Assembly: GCA_000277545.1 (NCBI GenBank) | Contig: AKXM01000006.1 | Coordinates: 1 to 64,000 of the forward strand | Direction: 5' to 3' | From: Enterobacter sp. Ag1 | GTDB taxonomy: Bacteria; Pseudomonadota; Gammaproteobacteria; Enterobacterales; Enterobacteriaceae | Length of the DNA: 64,000 nucleotides | Shown here: piece by piece, positions 44,702 through 58,075 of the stretch | Layout: each line of letters opens with the position of its first letter | Position numbering within the stretch: the first letter of the stretch is position 1 | The notes under the pieces: model-generated | Seen by the model: only the letters and a program-made list of their open reading frames with translations | Database searches by the model: none | What the model was told of the DNA's origin: nothing | Position numbers and translations under genes: made by a program

Positions 44702-46639
44702 TTATTTGTCGCCCAGTTGCTCAGACATCGTGTTGCCCGGATTTGGCGTACGTGGTTCATCAACCGGACGTGGCGCATTCGGGGTACCGTTGTTGTCAGA
44801 GTTATTGCTGTTTTTGCTCGCATCTTCCCAACCCGCTGGCGGGCGAACTTCACGGCGCGCCATCAGGTCGTCAATCTGCGGGGCATCGATGGTTTCATAC
44901 TTCATCAATGCGTCTTTCATGGTGTGCAGAATATCCATGTTCTCATTCAGCAACTGGCGAGCACGGGCATAGTTGCGTTCAATCAGGGATTTAACTTCCT
45001 GATCGATGATACGCGCAGTCTCATCAGACATATGCTTCGCTTTTGCCACTGAACGGCCCAGGAATACTTCACCGTCTTCTTCCGCATACAGCAGCGGGCC
45101 AAGTTTGTCGGAGAAGCCCCACTGAGTCACCATGTTACGAGCCAGGTTAGTCGCTACTTTGATGTCGTTCGACGCACCGGTAGAAACATGTTCTGCCCCG
45201 TAGATAATCTCTTCAGCCAGACGGCCGCCATACAGCGTGGAAATCTGACTTTCCAGTTTCTGACGGCTGGCGCTAATTGCGTCGCCTTCAGGCAGGAAGA
45301 AGGTCACACCCAGCGCGCGGCCACGAGGAATAATCGTTACCTTATGGACCGGATCGTGCTCCGGTACCAGGCGACCGATAATCGCATGGCCTGCTTCGTG
45401 ATAAGCGGTCGATTCTTTCTGCGCTTCCGTCATCACCATGGAGCGGCGTTCTGCCCCCATCATGATTTTGTCTTTCGCTTTCTCGAATTCAACCATCGAC
45501 ACCACACGCTTGTTACCGCGAGCAGCAAACAGCGCAGCTTCGTTTACCAGGTTAGCCAAATCGGCACCAGAGAAGCCAGGTGTACCACGAGCGATAATTG
45601 CGGCATCGATGTCCGGTGCAAGCGGTACGCGACGCATATGAACTTTCAAGATTTGCTCACGGCCACGAACATCTGGCAGACCGACGACAACCTGACGGTC
45701 GAAACGGCCAGGACGTAGCAACGCAGGGTCAAGCACGTCAGGACGGTTAGTTGCCGCAATAACGATGATCCCTTCATTACCTTCAAAGCCATCCATCTCA
45801 ACCAGCATTTGGTTCAGGGTTTGCTCACGTTCGTCGTGACCACCGCCCAGACCAGCACCACGCTGACGACCTACGGCATCGATTTCATCGATGAAGATAA
45901 TACAAGGTGCCGCTTTTTTGGCCTGTTCGAACATGTCACGCACACGGGATGCACCAACACCAACGAACATTTCAACAAAGTCAGAACCGGAAATTGTGAA
46001 GAACGGTACTTTCGCTTCGCCAGCAATCGCTTTTGCCAACAGCGTTTTACCCGTACCCGGAGGGCCGACCATCAAGACGCCTTTCGGGATTTTACCGCCC
46101 AGTTTCTGGAAGCGGCTCGGCTCACGGAGGTATTCAACCAGCTCACCCACCTCTTCTTTCGCTTCATCACAGCCAGCGACGTCCGCAAAGGTGGTTTTGA
46201 TTTGGTCTTCCGTTAGCATGCGCGCCTTGCTCTTACCGAACGACATGGCACCTTTGCCACCGCCGCCCTGCATTTGACGCATAAAGAAGATCCAGACCCC
46301 AATAAGCAGCAGCATTGGGAACCAGGAAATGAAGATAGTTGCCAGCAGACTCTGCTCTTCAGGCGGTTCGCCCACAACTTTCACGTTCTTGGTAATCAGA
46401 TTATCAAGCAGCTTGGGATCATTAACGGGGATGTAAGTCGTGTATCGGTTACTATCTTTCTTGGTAACGTTGATTTCACGTCCGTTGATGCGCGCTTCGC
46501 GAACCTGGTCCTGATTAACTTCAGACAGGAAAGTGGAGTAATCCACCCTACGGCCATTTGACTCGCTGGGCCCAAAGCTCTGGAATACAGACATTAGCAC
46601 AACGGCAATGACCAGCCAGAGTATTAGGTTTTTCGCCAT
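44702..46639 (-). CDS. ftsH: ATP-dependent zinc metalloprotease FtsH
   Basis: Membrane-anchored AAA+ protease that degrades LpxC, sigma-32 and damaged membrane proteins. The 645 residues show two membrane helices (about 5-24 and 99-120), Walker A GPPGTGKT, Walker B IFIDEID, the second region of homology and the zinc site HEAGH, then a Pro-rich tail. ATG 46639 gives the E. coli start MAKNLILW; an ATG three codons earlier is in frame. Downstream of rlmE in the conserved heat-shock operon. Confidence 0.97.
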   Translation of the reverse strand: MAKNLILWLVIAVVLMSVFQSFGPSESNGRRVDYSTFLSEVNQDQVREARINGREINVTKKDSNRYTTYIPVNDPKLLDNLITKNVKVVGEPPEEQSLLATIFISWFPMLLLIGVWIFFMRQMQGGGGKGAMSFGKSKARMLTEDQIKTTFADVAGCDEAKEEVGELVEYLREPSRFQKLGGKIPKGVLMVGPPGTGKTLLAKAIAGEAKVPFFTISGSDFVEMFVGVGASRVRDMFEQAKKAAPCIIFIDEIDAVGRQRGAGLGGGHDEREQTLNQMLVEMDGFEGNEGIIVIAATNRPDVLDPALLRPGRFDRQVVVGLPDVRGREQILKVHMRRVPLAPDIDAAIIARGTPGFSGADLANLVNEAALFAARGNKRVVSMVEFEKAKDKIMMGAERRSMVMTEAQKESTAYHEAGHAIIGRLVPEHDPVHKVTIIPRGRALGVTFFLPEGDAISASRQKLESQISTLYGGRLAEEIIYGAEHVSTGASNDIKVATNLARNMVTQWGFSDKLGPLLYAEEDGEVFLGRSVAKAKHMSDETARIIDQEVKSLIERNYARARQLLNENMDILHTMKDALMKYETIDAPQIDDLMARREVRPPAGWEDASKNSNNSDNNGTPNAPRPVDEPRTPNPGNTMSEQLGDK

Positions 46640-46695
46640 GTCACTCAAGGGATTAACCTCATATTACAACTGTGTTAACAAACAGCGTCAGGGTA

Positions 46696-47325
46696 CTATA
46701 GTTTGCGCCCGGTCGCTACAATGTACACTTCACGTGAGCGGGCACGAGAAGAGTCCGGTTTACGAACTTTAACCGTCGTAAACAGGGAGCGAATTTCTCG
46801 CAGGTATTCATCGAAACCTTCGCCCTGAAACACTTTCACTACAAAACTACCGCCCGGCGCCAGCACGTCCCGACACATTTCCAGTGCCAGTTCAACCAAG
46901 TACATAGCGCGGGGAATATCGACTGCCGGTGTCCCGCTCATGTTTGGCGCCATATCTGACATGACAACCTGCACTTTACTGTCACCAACACGTTCCAGCA
47001 GGGCCTTGACGACTAATTCATCACGAAAATCGCCCTGAAGGAAGTCCACACCAACGATAGGATCCATTGGTAAAAGATCGCAAGCGATGATTCGCCCCTG
47101 ATTCCCGATTTGCGTCACGACATATTGTGACCACCCGCCGGGTGCAGCACCAAGATCAACAATAGTCATTCCTGGCTTAAAAAGTTTGTCACTTTGCTGT
47201 ATTTCATCAAGTTTAAACCAGGCACGGGACCGCAACCCCTTTTTCTGTGCCTGTTGAACATATTTATCGCTAAAGTGTTCCTGCAGCCAGCGACTGGAGC
47301 TGGCAGAACGCTTCTTACCTGTCAT
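46696..47325 (-). CDS. rlmE: 23S rRNA 2'-O-methyltransferase RlmE
   Basis: Heat-shock methyltransferase for U2552 of 23S rRNA. The 209 residues carry the SAM site [14 protein letters not shown] and catalytic Lys38 (AWFKL), Asp in MSDMAPN, Lys in VVKVFQG and Glu in SREVYIV, the K-D-K-E tetrad. ATG 47325 gives the E. coli length. Divergent from yhbY with a sigma-32-like promoter between. Confidence 0.97.
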   Translation of the reverse strand: MTGKKRSASSSRWLQEHFSDKYVQQAQKKGLRSRAWFKLDEIQQSDKLFKPGMTIVDLGAAPGGWSQYVVTQIGNQGRIIACDLLPMDPIVGVDFLQGDFRDELVVKALLERVGDSKVQVVMSDMAPNMSGTPAVDIPRAMYLVELALEMCRDVLAPGGSFVVKVFQGEGFDEYLREIRSLFTTVKVRKPDSSRARSREVYIVATGRKL

Positions 47326-47400
47326 CTCAATATCCAACTTTGTTCATCGTGAATAGCAGGCTAACTAACAATCAGCACAGCCGATTTGGCGATACACTGG

Positions 47401-47428
47401 AGATGGCGGTAGAATGAACCGTTTTCAA
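47401..47428 (-). promoter_or_regulatory. Sigma-32-like heat-shock promoter for rlmE-ftsH
   Basis: On the minus strand TTGAAA (47428-47423), 13 bases, CCGCCATCT (47409-47401) resemble the sigma-32 consensus CTTGAAA / CCCCATNT, 75 bases before rlmE. The rlmE-ftsH operon is a heat-shock operon in E. coli. Confidence 0.6.
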
Positions 47429-47451
47429 TCCCAACGTAAGCAAAAAATACG

Positions 47452-47745
47452 ATGAATCTGAGTACTAAACAAAAACAGCACCTAAAAGGTCTGGCCCATC
47501 CGCTCAAGCCGGTGGTTATGCTTGGCAATAATGGTTTGACCGAAGGGGTACTGGCCGAGATTGAACAAGCGCTTGAGCACCATGAATTAATCAAGGTGAA
47601 GATCGCAACGGAAGATCGCGAAACCAAAACCTTAATTGTGGATGCCATCGTGCGGGAAACCGGCGCCTGTAATGTACAGGTCATCGGTAAAACGCTGGTG
47701 CTCTACCGCCCTTCTAAAGAGCGTAAGATTTCTCTGCCGAAATAA
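47452..47745 (+). CDS. yhbY: RNA-binding protein YhbY (CRM domain)
   Basis: A 97-residue CRS1-YhbY domain protein associated with pre-50S ribosomes. LSTKQKQHLKGLAHPLKPVVMLGNNGLTEGVLAEIEQALEHHELIKVKI carries the GxxG-type loop (LGNNGLT). Divergent from rlmE; a clear terminator follows. Confidence 0.95.
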   Translation: MNLSTKQKQHLKGLAHPLKPVVMLGNNGLTEGVLAEIEQALEHHELIKVKIATEDRETKTLIVDAIVRETGACNVQVIGKTLVLYRPSKERKISLPK

Positions 47746-47782
47746 GCAGAGGTGTGCAAAATGCCACGCTATGTTCGTTGAT

Positions 47783-47812
47783 AAAAGGCCGCTATGCGGC
47801 CTTTTTCTTTTC
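47783..47812 (+). terminator. yhbY terminator
   Basis: AAAAGGCCGC / GCGGCCTTTT with a TAT loop followed by TTCTTTTC. Lies between convergent yhbY and greA and probably works in both directions. Confidence 0.9.
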
Positions 47813-47850
47813 TTTACAATACGCCAACCCTTTAGCCAGCGTAGTAAAAA

Positions 47851-48327
47851 TTACAAATATTCTACTTTTAAGATTTCGAATTCGACATCACCGCCCGGCG
47901 TGCGAATTACGACAACATCGTCGCATTCCTTGCCCACAAGACCGCGAGCAATAGGCGAGTTTACAGAAATAAGATTCTTTTTAAAATCAGCCTCATCGTC
48001 GCCAACGATGCGATAAGTAAGCTCTTCATCACTGTCCAGGTTCAATACTGTTACGGTAGTACCAAAGATCACACGGCCGTTATTTGGCATTCTTGTGACG
48101 TCGATCACCTGAGCATTAGAAAGCTTCGCTTCGATATCCTGGATGCGGCCTTCGCAAAAGCCCTGTTGCTCACGCGCGGCATGATATTCAGCGTTTTCTT
48201 TCAGATCGCCATGCTCGCGAGCTTCAGCAATCGCAGCAATGATTTCAGGGCGACGAACGGACTTCAGGAAATCCAGTTCTTCGCGGAGTTGTTCAGCGCC
48301 ACGTAAGGTCATCGGAATAGGTTGCAT
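47851..48327 (-). CDS. greA: Transcription elongation factor GreA
   Basis: Rescues backtracked RNA polymerase by stimulating transcript cleavage. The 158 residues consist of an N-terminal coiled coil with the catalytic acidic tip ([21 protein letters not shown], Asp and Glu) and a C-terminal globular domain. Length equals E. coli GreA. A terminator-like hairpin precedes it in the leader. Confidence 0.98.
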   Translation of the reverse strand: MQPIPMTLRGAEQLREELDFLKSVRRPEIIAAIAEAREHGDLKENAEYHAAREQQGFCEGRIQDIEAKLSNAQVIDVTRMPNNGRVIFGTTVTVLNLDSDEELTYRIVGDDEADFKKNLISVNSPIARGLVGKECDDVVVIRTPGGDVEFEILKVEYL

Positions 48328-48420
48328 TTGTTATACCTCTTAAAATCAGTCCTCTGCAGCAGGGTAAACACCGTGCTGGCTTAAGAGCATGGCCGGTAAC
48401 GCAAGTCTCTCCGGCAACAA

Positions 48421-48457
48421 ATAAAAGAAAACCGACCCGGGGTAATGACTCCAGGTC
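48421..48457 (-). ncRNA. greA leader terminator (GraL-like)
   Basis: On the minus strand GACCTGG (48457-48451), loop, CCGGGTC (48440-48434), then TTTTCTTTTAT: an intrinsic terminator about 95 bases before greA. In E. coli early termination in this leader yields the short RNA array GraL. A transcript here is inferred from the matching arrangement. Confidence 0.55.
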
Positions 48458-48577
48458 AGTAACAGTTTTCAAATTGACCGGTATTTTACCCTGGAGTTCC
48501 CTGAGGGTCATCGTTTACTTTGCACCATAATGCACCGTAGTATGGCGGTCACGTTTCCAGGCCGTTACCGCGAGATT

Positions 48578-50011
48578 ATGCGATTTTTGAGATTTGTCAT
48601 TGGGTTGACCGCTGCCGTAGCCATCAATGTTCAGGCTGCGAACGTTGAAGAGTACACCTCCCAGTTGCCTGACGGGGCGAACCTGGCGCTGATGGTACAA
48701 AAAGTCGGTGCGACAAGCCCGTTCATTGATTATCACAGCCAACAAATGGCTCTGCCTGCCAGTACGCAGAAAGTGATTACGGCGCTAGCGGCACTCCTTC
48801 AGTTGGGCCCGGATTTTCGTTTTACCACCACGCTGGAAAGCCGTGCTCAAATCGATAATGGCGTACTTAACGGCGATCTTATCGCTCGTTTCGGCGGAGA
48901 TCCTACGCTAAAGCGTCAGGATATTCGCAACATGGTTGCCGAATTAAAAAAAGCGGGCGTCCAACAGATTAAGGGCAACGTGCTGGTCGACACGTCTATT
49001 TTCGCCAGCCACGATAAAGCACCGGGCTGGCCGTGGAACGACATGACACAGTGCTTCAGCGCACCACCCGCCGCCGCCATCGTGGACCGTAACTGCTTCT
49101 CTATTTCCTTATACAGTGCGCCAAAAGCTGACGATTTAGCCTATATCCGCATTGCTTCGTACTATCCGGTCGTGATGTTTAGTCAGGTCAGAACGCTGGC
49201 CAAAGGTTCTCCTGACGCTCAATACTGCGAACTGGATGTTGTCCCGGGCGATCTCAACCGCTATACGCTTACCGGCTGCCTTACACAACGTGCCGATCCG
49301 CTGCCCTTAGCCTTTGCCATTCAGGATGGTGCAAGCTATGCAGGTGCCATCATTAAAGATGAACTGAAGCAGGCAGGGATCAGCTATAGCGGAACACTAC
49401 TGCGCCAGACTCAACCCAACGAACCGGGCACGGTGATAGCCAGCAAACAGTCAGCCCCGTTGCATGACCTGCTTAAAATCATGCTCAAGAAATCCGACAA
49501 CATGATTGCCGATACCGTATTCAGGACCATCGGACATAACCGGCTGGGTGTTCCTGGCACCTGGCGGGCAGGTTCTGATGCTGTACGCCAGATATTGCGC
49601 CAAAAAGCGGGCGTAGATTTGGGGAACAGTATTGTCGTCGATGGTTCAGGCCTTTCGCGTCATAACCTGATTTCACCGGCCACAATGATGCAGGTGCTGC
49701 AATACATCGCGCAGAACGATAATCAGCTAAACTTTATCTCTATGCTGCCGCTCGCGGGCTACGATGGCTCTCTGCAGTATCGTGCCGGCCTACATCAGGC
49801 TGGCGTGGATGGGAAAGTGTCGGCGAAAACGGGTTCATTGCAGGGTGTTTATAATCTGGCTGGCTTCATCACCACGGCAAGCGGGCAGCGCATGGCCTTT
49901 GTGCAGTATCTCTCTGGTTATGCCGTTGAACCAGCGGACCAGCGTAATCGCCGCATCCCGTTAGTGCGCTTCGAAAGCCGGCTTTACAAAGACATTTACC
50001 AGAATAACTAG
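48578..50011 (+). CDS. dacB: D-alanyl-D-alanine carboxypeptidase/endopeptidase PBP4
   Basis: Periplasmic serine peptidase of the peptidase S13 family that trims peptidoglycan cross-links. The 477 residues begin with a signal peptide (cleavage after VQA, residue 20), then SXXK at Ser62-Lys65 (STQK), SDN (KKSDNMIAD) and KTG (SAKTGS); the insert between the first two motifs is that of PBP4. The start at 48578 gives the E. coli length; further upstream ATGs are in frame but precede the signal peptide. Divergent from greA, and two bases before the response regulator gene, so probably the first gene of an operon with it. Confidence 0.96.
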   Translation: MRFLRFVIGLTAAVAINVQAANVEEYTSQLPDGANLALMVQKVGATSPFIDYHSQQMALPASTQKVITALAALLQLGPDFRFTTTLESRAQIDNGVLNGDLIARFGGDPTLKRQDIRNMVAELKKAGVQQIKGNVLVDTSIFASHDKAPGWPWNDMTQCFSAPPAAAIVDRNCFSISLYSAPKADDLAYIRIASYYPVVMFSQVRTLAKGSPDAQYCELDVVPGDLNRYTLTGCLTQRADPLPLAFAIQDGASYAGAIIKDELKQAGISYSGTLLRQTQPNEPGTVIASKQSAPLHDLLKIMLKKSDNMIADTVFRTIGHNRLGVPGTWRAGSDAVRQILRQKAGVDLGNSIVVDGSGLSRHNLISPATMMQVLQYIAQNDNQLNFISMLPLAGYDGSLQYRAGLHQAGVDGKVSAKTGSLQGVYNLAGFITTASGQRMAFVQYLSGYAVEPADQRNRRIPLVRFESRLYKDIYQNN

Positions 50012-50013
50012 TT

Positions 50014-50676
50014 ATGAAACTGCTTATTGTTGAAGACGATTTACTGTTACAGGAAGGTCTTGCGCTGGCGTTAGGTGGGGAAGGCTACGCGCTGGACTGC
50101 GCCGCGACGGCTGCGGAGGCTGATGCCTTGCTGCAAAGCGGTGAATACAGCCTGATCATTCTCGACCTGGGGCTTCCGGACAAAGACGGTGCCACGCTGT
50201 TGAGTCAATGGCGTCGGCGTGGGGTAAAAAATCCGGTGCTTATCCTGACGGCTCGTGACGCGCTTGAAGACAGAGTAAATGGTCTGGACTCCGGCGCGGA
50301 TGATTATCTGGTTAAGCCTTTTGCGCTTGCAGAACTGCAGGCGCGTGCGAGAGCGCTGATCCGTCGCTACCAGGGACACAGCGACAATCTGCTTCAGGAA
50401 GACGATTTAACCCTCAATTTGCAGACTCAGCAGGTGCTGCTCGCCAATCAGGCTGTAGAAATTACGCCCAAAGAGTTCGCTCTTCTGACACGCCTGATGA
50501 TGCGAATCGGCCAGACGGTCCACCGTGAAACGCTACAGCAGGATATTTACAGCTGGCAGGACGATCCCGGCTCCAACACCCTTGAAGTACACATTCACAA
50601 CCTACGCCGAAAATTAGGCAAAGACAGAATCAAAACCGTGCGCGGCGTTGGCTACCGGCTGGAAAGCCGCTCATGA
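50014..50676 (+). CDS. pmrA: OmpR-family response regulator, PmrA/BasR type
   Basis: A 220-residue response regulator: receiver domain 1-115 with phosphorylated Asp51 (LIILDLGLPD), Asp8-Asp9 and Lys in VKPFA, then an OmpR-type winged helix 125-218 (ITPKEFALLTRLM, SNTLEVHIHNLRRKLG, IKTVRGVGYRL). Of the subfamily, its YSLIILDLGLPD, REIL/RETL and DIYSW-NTLEVHIHNLR features fit PmrA/BasR. It begins two bases after dacB and overlaps the kinase gene by four. In E. coli this family sits beside eptA; here eptA is absent, so orthology is likely but not certain (QseB is the alternative). Confidence 0.8.
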   Translation: MKLLIVEDDLLLQEGLALALGGEGYALDCAATAAEADALLQSGEYSLIILDLGLPDKDGATLLSQWRRRGVKNPVLILTARDALEDRVNGLDSGADDYLVKPFALAELQARARALIRRYQGHSDNLLQEDDLTLNLQTQQVLLANQAVEITPKEFALLTRLMMRIGQTVHRETLQQDIYSWQDDPGSNTLEVHIHNLRRKLGKDRIKTVRGVGYRLESRS

Positions 50677-51728
50677 GCAGCATGCGCCGGCGCCTGATGA
50701 TCCTGCTGGCGCTTATTCTTCTTTTCTTCCAGTTGATTAGCGTTGTCTGGCTGTGGCATGAGAGCCGTGAGCAGATTGGTTTTTTAGTGAGTGAAACGCT
50801 CTCCGCAAAAGCCCGAAACCAGCAGGTCGAAAAAGAGATTCGTGAAGCGATTGCTTCCCTGTTGGTGCCTTCTCTGGTCATGGTTGCCTTTACGCTGTTT
50901 TTCTCTTTCTGGGCAATTACCTGGATAACCCGCCCGCTGAATCAGCTGCGTTCAAGCCTGGCTAACCGCTCAGCCGACAACCTCACTCCCCTGCCTATGT
51001 TTTCCGACATGGACGAAATGGTGGCCGTAACCAATTCCCTCAACCAGCTGCTTGGCCGGCTGGATCATACGATTCAACAGGAGCGCTTATTCACTGCCGA
51101 TGCGGCCCATGAACTGAGAACACCGCTTGCTGGTCTCAGGTTACATCTGGAATTGATGGTAAAAAATGGGGTAGCGCAGGCCCCGATGCTGCTAACACGT
51201 ATCGACCAGCTTATGCATACCATTGAACAGCTCCTGATGCTTTCGCGCGCCGGGCAAGCTCTGGCCAGCGGGCATTACAATACACTGGTCTGGAGTGACG
51301 ACATCATGGCGCCGCTTAAAATGGAAATGGAAGAGTTGGCGGCACAGCGTTCGCAAAAGCTAATCTGGCCTGCAGCATCCACTCTGACCGTGCAGGGTGA
51401 TGCCGTGCTGCTGCGTTTAATGTTGCGTAATCTGCTGGAAAATGCCTCCCGCTATAGCCCGGAAAAAGGCGAAATTCATGTAACATTGACGGAAAAAGAG
51501 GGTGGAACGCTCTTGAGCGTGGCCGACAGCGGCCCGGGCATTAAAGACGAATATCTTCAACAAATCACGGAACCCTTCAGGCGTATGGATCAGCGCTATG
51601 GCGGTAGCGGACTGGGTCTGAACATTGTGCAGCGGATTGTTCAACTTCACCATGGCCGCCTGGCGTTGGGCAATCGTGCGGAAGGCGGCTTGCAGGCTGA
51701 CTGCTGGCTTCCGAACAGCATCCAATAA
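50673..51728 (+). CDS. pmrB: Sensor histidine kinase, PmrB/BasS type
   Basis: A 351-residue membrane kinase. TM1 is at about 8-27, TM2 at about 64-85, with a short periplasmic loop of about 35 residues that begins LWHESREQIGFLV and holds EIRE (55-58), an ExxE motif like the Fe(III)-binding motif of PmrB. HAMP follows, then the phospho-acceptor His146 in DAAHELRTPLAG, the N box LLENASRYSP and G boxes DSGPGI and GGSGLGL. LWHES and LVPSLVMV are shared with Klebsiella PmrB. Pairs with the preceding regulator; probable signals are metal ions or low pH, by family. Confidence 0.8.
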   Translation: MSSMRRRLMILLALILLFFQLISVVWLWHESREQIGFLVSETLSAKARNQQVEKEIREAIASLLVPSLVMVAFTLFFSFWAITWITRPLNQLRSSLANRSADNLTPLPMFSDMDEMVAVTNSLNQLLGRLDHTIQQERLFTADAAHELRTPLAGLRLHLELMVKNGVAQAPMLLTRIDQLMHTIEQLLMLSRAGQALASGHYNTLVWSDDIMAPLKMEMEELAAQRSQKLIWPAASTLTVQGDAVLLRLMLRNLLENASRYSPEKGEIHVTLTEKEGGTLLSVADSGPGIKDEYLQQITEPFRRMDQRYGGSGLGLNIVQRIVQLHHGRLALGNRAEGGLQADCWLPNSIQ

Positions 51729-51730
51729 AA

Positions 51731-51756
51731 AAGGCCGGGAGCACCGGCCTTCTTCG
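51731..51756. terminator. Bidirectional terminator between pmrB-like gene and obgE
   Basis: AAGGCCGG / CCGGCCTT with a five-base loop, A-run upstream and CTTC downstream, in the 35-base gap between convergent genes; strong on the minus strand (TTTTTT after the stem). Confidence 0.85.
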
Positions 51757-51763
51757 TTGAAAC

Positions 51764-53918
<2,155 letters not shown>

Positions 53919-53955
53919 GCCCATTCCCTGTCTTAATTTACCAGGCGTACAATGT

Positions 53956-53987
53956 AAAAAGCCCCGCAACACGTTGCGGGGCTTTCA
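53956..53987 (-). terminator. Terminator after rpmA
   Basis: AAAGCCCCGCAAC / GTTGCGGGGCTTT, a perfect 13-bp stem with a TT-run on the minus side, 22 bases after the rpmA stop. It attenuates transcription from rplU-rpmA into yhbE-obgE. Confidence 0.9.
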
Positions 53988-54008
53988 TCCGTTACCGGAC
54001 CGAAAAAC

Positions 54009-54266
<258 letters not shown>

Positions 54267-54285
54267 TTAATCTACTCCTCAGGTC

Positions 54286-54618
<333 letters not shown>

Positions 54619-54670
54619 TTACCTTACATAGGTTTCAGGTAGCGCTATAAATATTCACAATAGGGCGCGA

Positions 54671-54699
54671 ATATTACGCAAATCGTGAGGGTTTGACAA
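54671..54699 (-). promoter_or_regulatory. rplU operon promoter
   Basis: On the minus strand TTGTCA (54699-54694), exactly 17 bases, TAATAT (54676-54671), followed by a GC-rich TCGCGCCC discriminator typical of stringently controlled ribosomal promoters. Confidence 0.8.
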
Positions 54700-54857
54700 G
54701 CCCGATCGTCAATTACCGTAGAAAAAAAACGCAACAGCACACACACCGTTTATCTGCCTCGTTTTTTCAGTACAATCTGTACTACAGTATCGAACCTCAA
54801 CCCTCTCGTTATGCCATATGGATATGGAATAAACAGGACGAAAGCCAGACTTTTGCG

Positions 54858-55829
54858 ATGAATTTAGAAAAAATTAATGAGTTAACCGCGCAAGATATGG
54901 CGGGTGTCAATGCGACAATCCTTGAGCAATTGAATTCCGATGTTCAACTGATCAACCAGTTGGGCTACTACATCGTCAGCGGTGGCGGTAAACGCATCCG
55001 CCCAATGATTGCCGTGCTTGCCGCGCGGGCGCTTGCTTACGAAGGGCAAGCACATGTCAGAATTGCAGCGCTGATCGAATTTATACATACCGCCACGCTA
55101 CTTCATGATGACGTCGTGGACGAATCAGATATGCGTCGGGGTAAAGCCACAGCCAATGCCGCTTTCGGCAACGCTGCGAGCGTTTTGGTCGGTGATTTCA
55201 TCTATACGCGAGCATTCCAGATGATGACCAGCCTCGGTTCGCTGAAAGTGCTGGAGGTGATGTCAGAGGCCGTAAACGTTATCGCTGAAGGCGAAGTGCT
55301 ACAGCTGATGAACTGTAATGACCCAGACATTACTGAAGAAAGCTATATGCGGGTCATTTACAGCAAAACGGCCCGCCTGTTTGAAGCTGCGGCTCAATGC
55401 TCTGGAATTCTGGCAGGCGCAACGGAGATTCAGGAAAAAGCGCTGCAGGATTATGGGCGGTACCTGGGTACTGCGTTCCAGCTCATTGATGACCTGCTGG
55501 ATTACAGCTCAGATGGGCAAACGCTGGGTAAAAATGTCGGCGATGATCTGAACGAAGGCAAACCGACGCTGCCGCTGTTACACGCCATGCGCAACGGCTC
55601 ACCAGAGCAGGCTCAGATGATTCGTGAAGCGATCGAACAGGGAAATGGCCGTCATTTACTGGATCCCGTACTGAGAGCTATGTCGGATTGCGGTTCTCTG
55701 GAATGGACTCGTCAACGCGCCGAAGAAGAGGCAGATAAAGCAATCGATGCCCTTTCTGTGCTGCCTGATACTCCTTACCGTGAAGCGCTAATTTCTTTGG
55801 CGCACATGTCCGTTCAACGCGACCACTAA
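54858..55829 (+). CDS. ispB: Octaprenyl diphosphate synthase
   Basis: Makes the C40 side chain of ubiquinone and menaquinone. The 323 residues contain the two Asp-rich motifs LLHDDVVDESD and DDLLD and GGGKRIRPM near residue 45. ATG 54858 gives the E. coli start MNLEKINELTAQDM; a longer in-frame extension has no similarity. Divergent from rplU. Confidence 0.97.
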   Translation: MNLEKINELTAQDMAGVNATILEQLNSDVQLINQLGYYIVSGGGKRIRPMIAVLAARALAYEGQAHVRIAALIEFIHTATLLHDDVVDESDMRRGKATANAAFGNAASVLVGDFIYTRAFQMMTSLGSLKVLEVMSEAVNVIAEGEVLQLMNCNDPDITEESYMRVIYSKTARLFEAAAQCSGILAGATEIQEKALQDYGRYLGTAFQLIDDLLDYSSDGQTLGKNVGDDLNEGKPTLPLLHAMRNGSPEQAQMIREAIEQGNGRHLLDPVLRAMSDCGSLEWTRQRAEEEADKAIDALSVLPDTPYREALISLAHMSVQRDH

Positions 55830-55835
55830 CATCAA

Positions 55836-55868
55836 CTTTAGCGCGCCAGTTGGCGCGCTAAAGTTTCC
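55836..55868 (+). terminator. ispB terminator
   Basis: CTTTAGCGCGCCA / TGGCGCGCTAAAG, a perfect 12- to 13-bp stem starting six bases after the ispB stop, followed by TTTCC. The rest of the gap to sfsB (to 56062) is AT-rich, shows no gene, and likely holds the sfsB promoter. Confidence 0.8.
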
Positions 55869-56062
55869 AGTAAAACAGGTCCTCAACCCTTCCCTCTTTC
55901 CTGAATATTTCATTCTCACTAGCTTTCATCATATTTGCGGATGAAAACACAGAATCTATTATTCCTTGCACTTACTGGAATTATTTGGAAATTTTTATGT
56001 TATAAATTTCCTGTGCCATCGCTCATCTCAGAGCAGGATTAGTAAGATCACAGGGAGAGATT

Positions 56063-56326
56063 ATGGAAAATCAATTTGTGGACTGGCATCCGGCGGACAT
56101 TATTGCCGGACTGCGAAAAAAGAAAACGTCGCTCGCGGCCTTATCACGCCAGTCAGGTTTAAGCTCATCAACACTCGCCAATGCGCTGTCTCGCCCCTGG
56201 CCCAAAGGGGAGTTTATTATCGCTAAGGCTTTAGGTGTTGCACCGCAGGTTATCTGGCCTTCACGCTACCACGACCCGGTGACACGTGAGTTTATCGACC
56301 GAACACGGAAGATCCGGCAGCTATAA
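56063..56326 (+). CDS. sfsB: DNA-binding transcriptional regulator SfsB (Nlp, Ner-like)
   Basis: An 87-residue Ner-type helix-turn-helix protein; MENQFVDWHPADIIAGLRKKKTSLAALSRQ and STLANALSRPWPKGE match E. coli SfsB and phage Mu Ner. SfsB is implicated in maltose-gene activation in E. coli. GGGAGAGATT lies before the ATG. The C-terminus is five residues shorter than E. coli. Convergent with murA. Confidence 0.93.
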   Translation: MENQFVDWHPADIIAGLRKKKTSLAALSRQSGLSSSTLANALSRPWPKGEFIIAKALGVAPQVIWPSRYHDPVTREFIDRTRKIRQL

Positions 56327-56352
56327 AAAAGCCGGGGCATGCCCCGGCTATC
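56324..56352. terminator. Bidirectional terminator between sfsB and murA
   Basis: AGCCGGGGC / GCCCCGGCT with an AT loop and A-run on the left; the minus strand reads TTTTTTAT after the stem, so it mainly ends murA transcripts. Confidence 0.85.
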
Positions 56353-56371
56353 CGTCTTTAAGGGAGGATGT

Positions 56372-57649
<1,278 letters not shown>

Positions 57650-57687
57650 TTAAATTCAAAACGTTATCACCAGCCTGAGCCGATGAT

Positions 57688-57942
57688 TCAAAAACCATTC
57701 AGTTTGCGATCGCGCGCCCACTCTTCTGGCGTATAGGTCTTAATAGACACAGCATGCATGCGATTATCCGCGATAAATTCCATCAGCGGGGCATACACGG
57801 TTTGCTGTTTTTTGACGCGACTTAACTCGGCGAATAACTCACCCACCGCTATAACCTGAAAGTGGCTGCCATCGCCTGAGACGTGGACTTCCTGGAGGGG
57901 CAGTGCGTTCATCAGCACTGTCTGAATTTCATGATTTTCCAT
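57688..57942 (-). CDS. ibaG: BolA-family protein IbaG
   Basis: An 84-residue BolA-like protein; [17 protein letters not shown] and [15 protein letters not shown] contain the conserved His and the FxGxS-type region. BolA proteins pair with monothiol glutaredoxins to handle iron-sulfur clusters; IbaG is linked to acid stress in E. coli. Its position just before murA is conserved. Confidence 0.94.
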   Translation of the reverse strand: MENHEIQTVLMNALPLQEVHVSGDGSHFQVIAVGELFAELSRVKKQQTVYAPLMEFIADNRMHAVSIKTYTPEEWARDRKLNGF

Positions 57943-58019
57943 GGGGTATCTATTCGTCGATTAATAAATGATGAAATAAGCCACACATCTTAGAGGAAAG
58001 TGGCGTCCGCTTAAATAAG

Positions 58020-58060
58020 CAAAAAGCCCCAGAACTTAGCAGTTCGAGGGCTTTGAAAGT
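58020..58060 (-). terminator. mla operon terminator
   Basis: On the minus strand AAAGCCCTCGAACT / AGTTCTGGGGCTTT, an imperfect stem of about 13 bp, then TTTGC. It lies just past the mlaB stop (58076) and before ibaG. Confidence 0.75.
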
Positions 58061-58075
58061 AACGTGCTGAAATCA

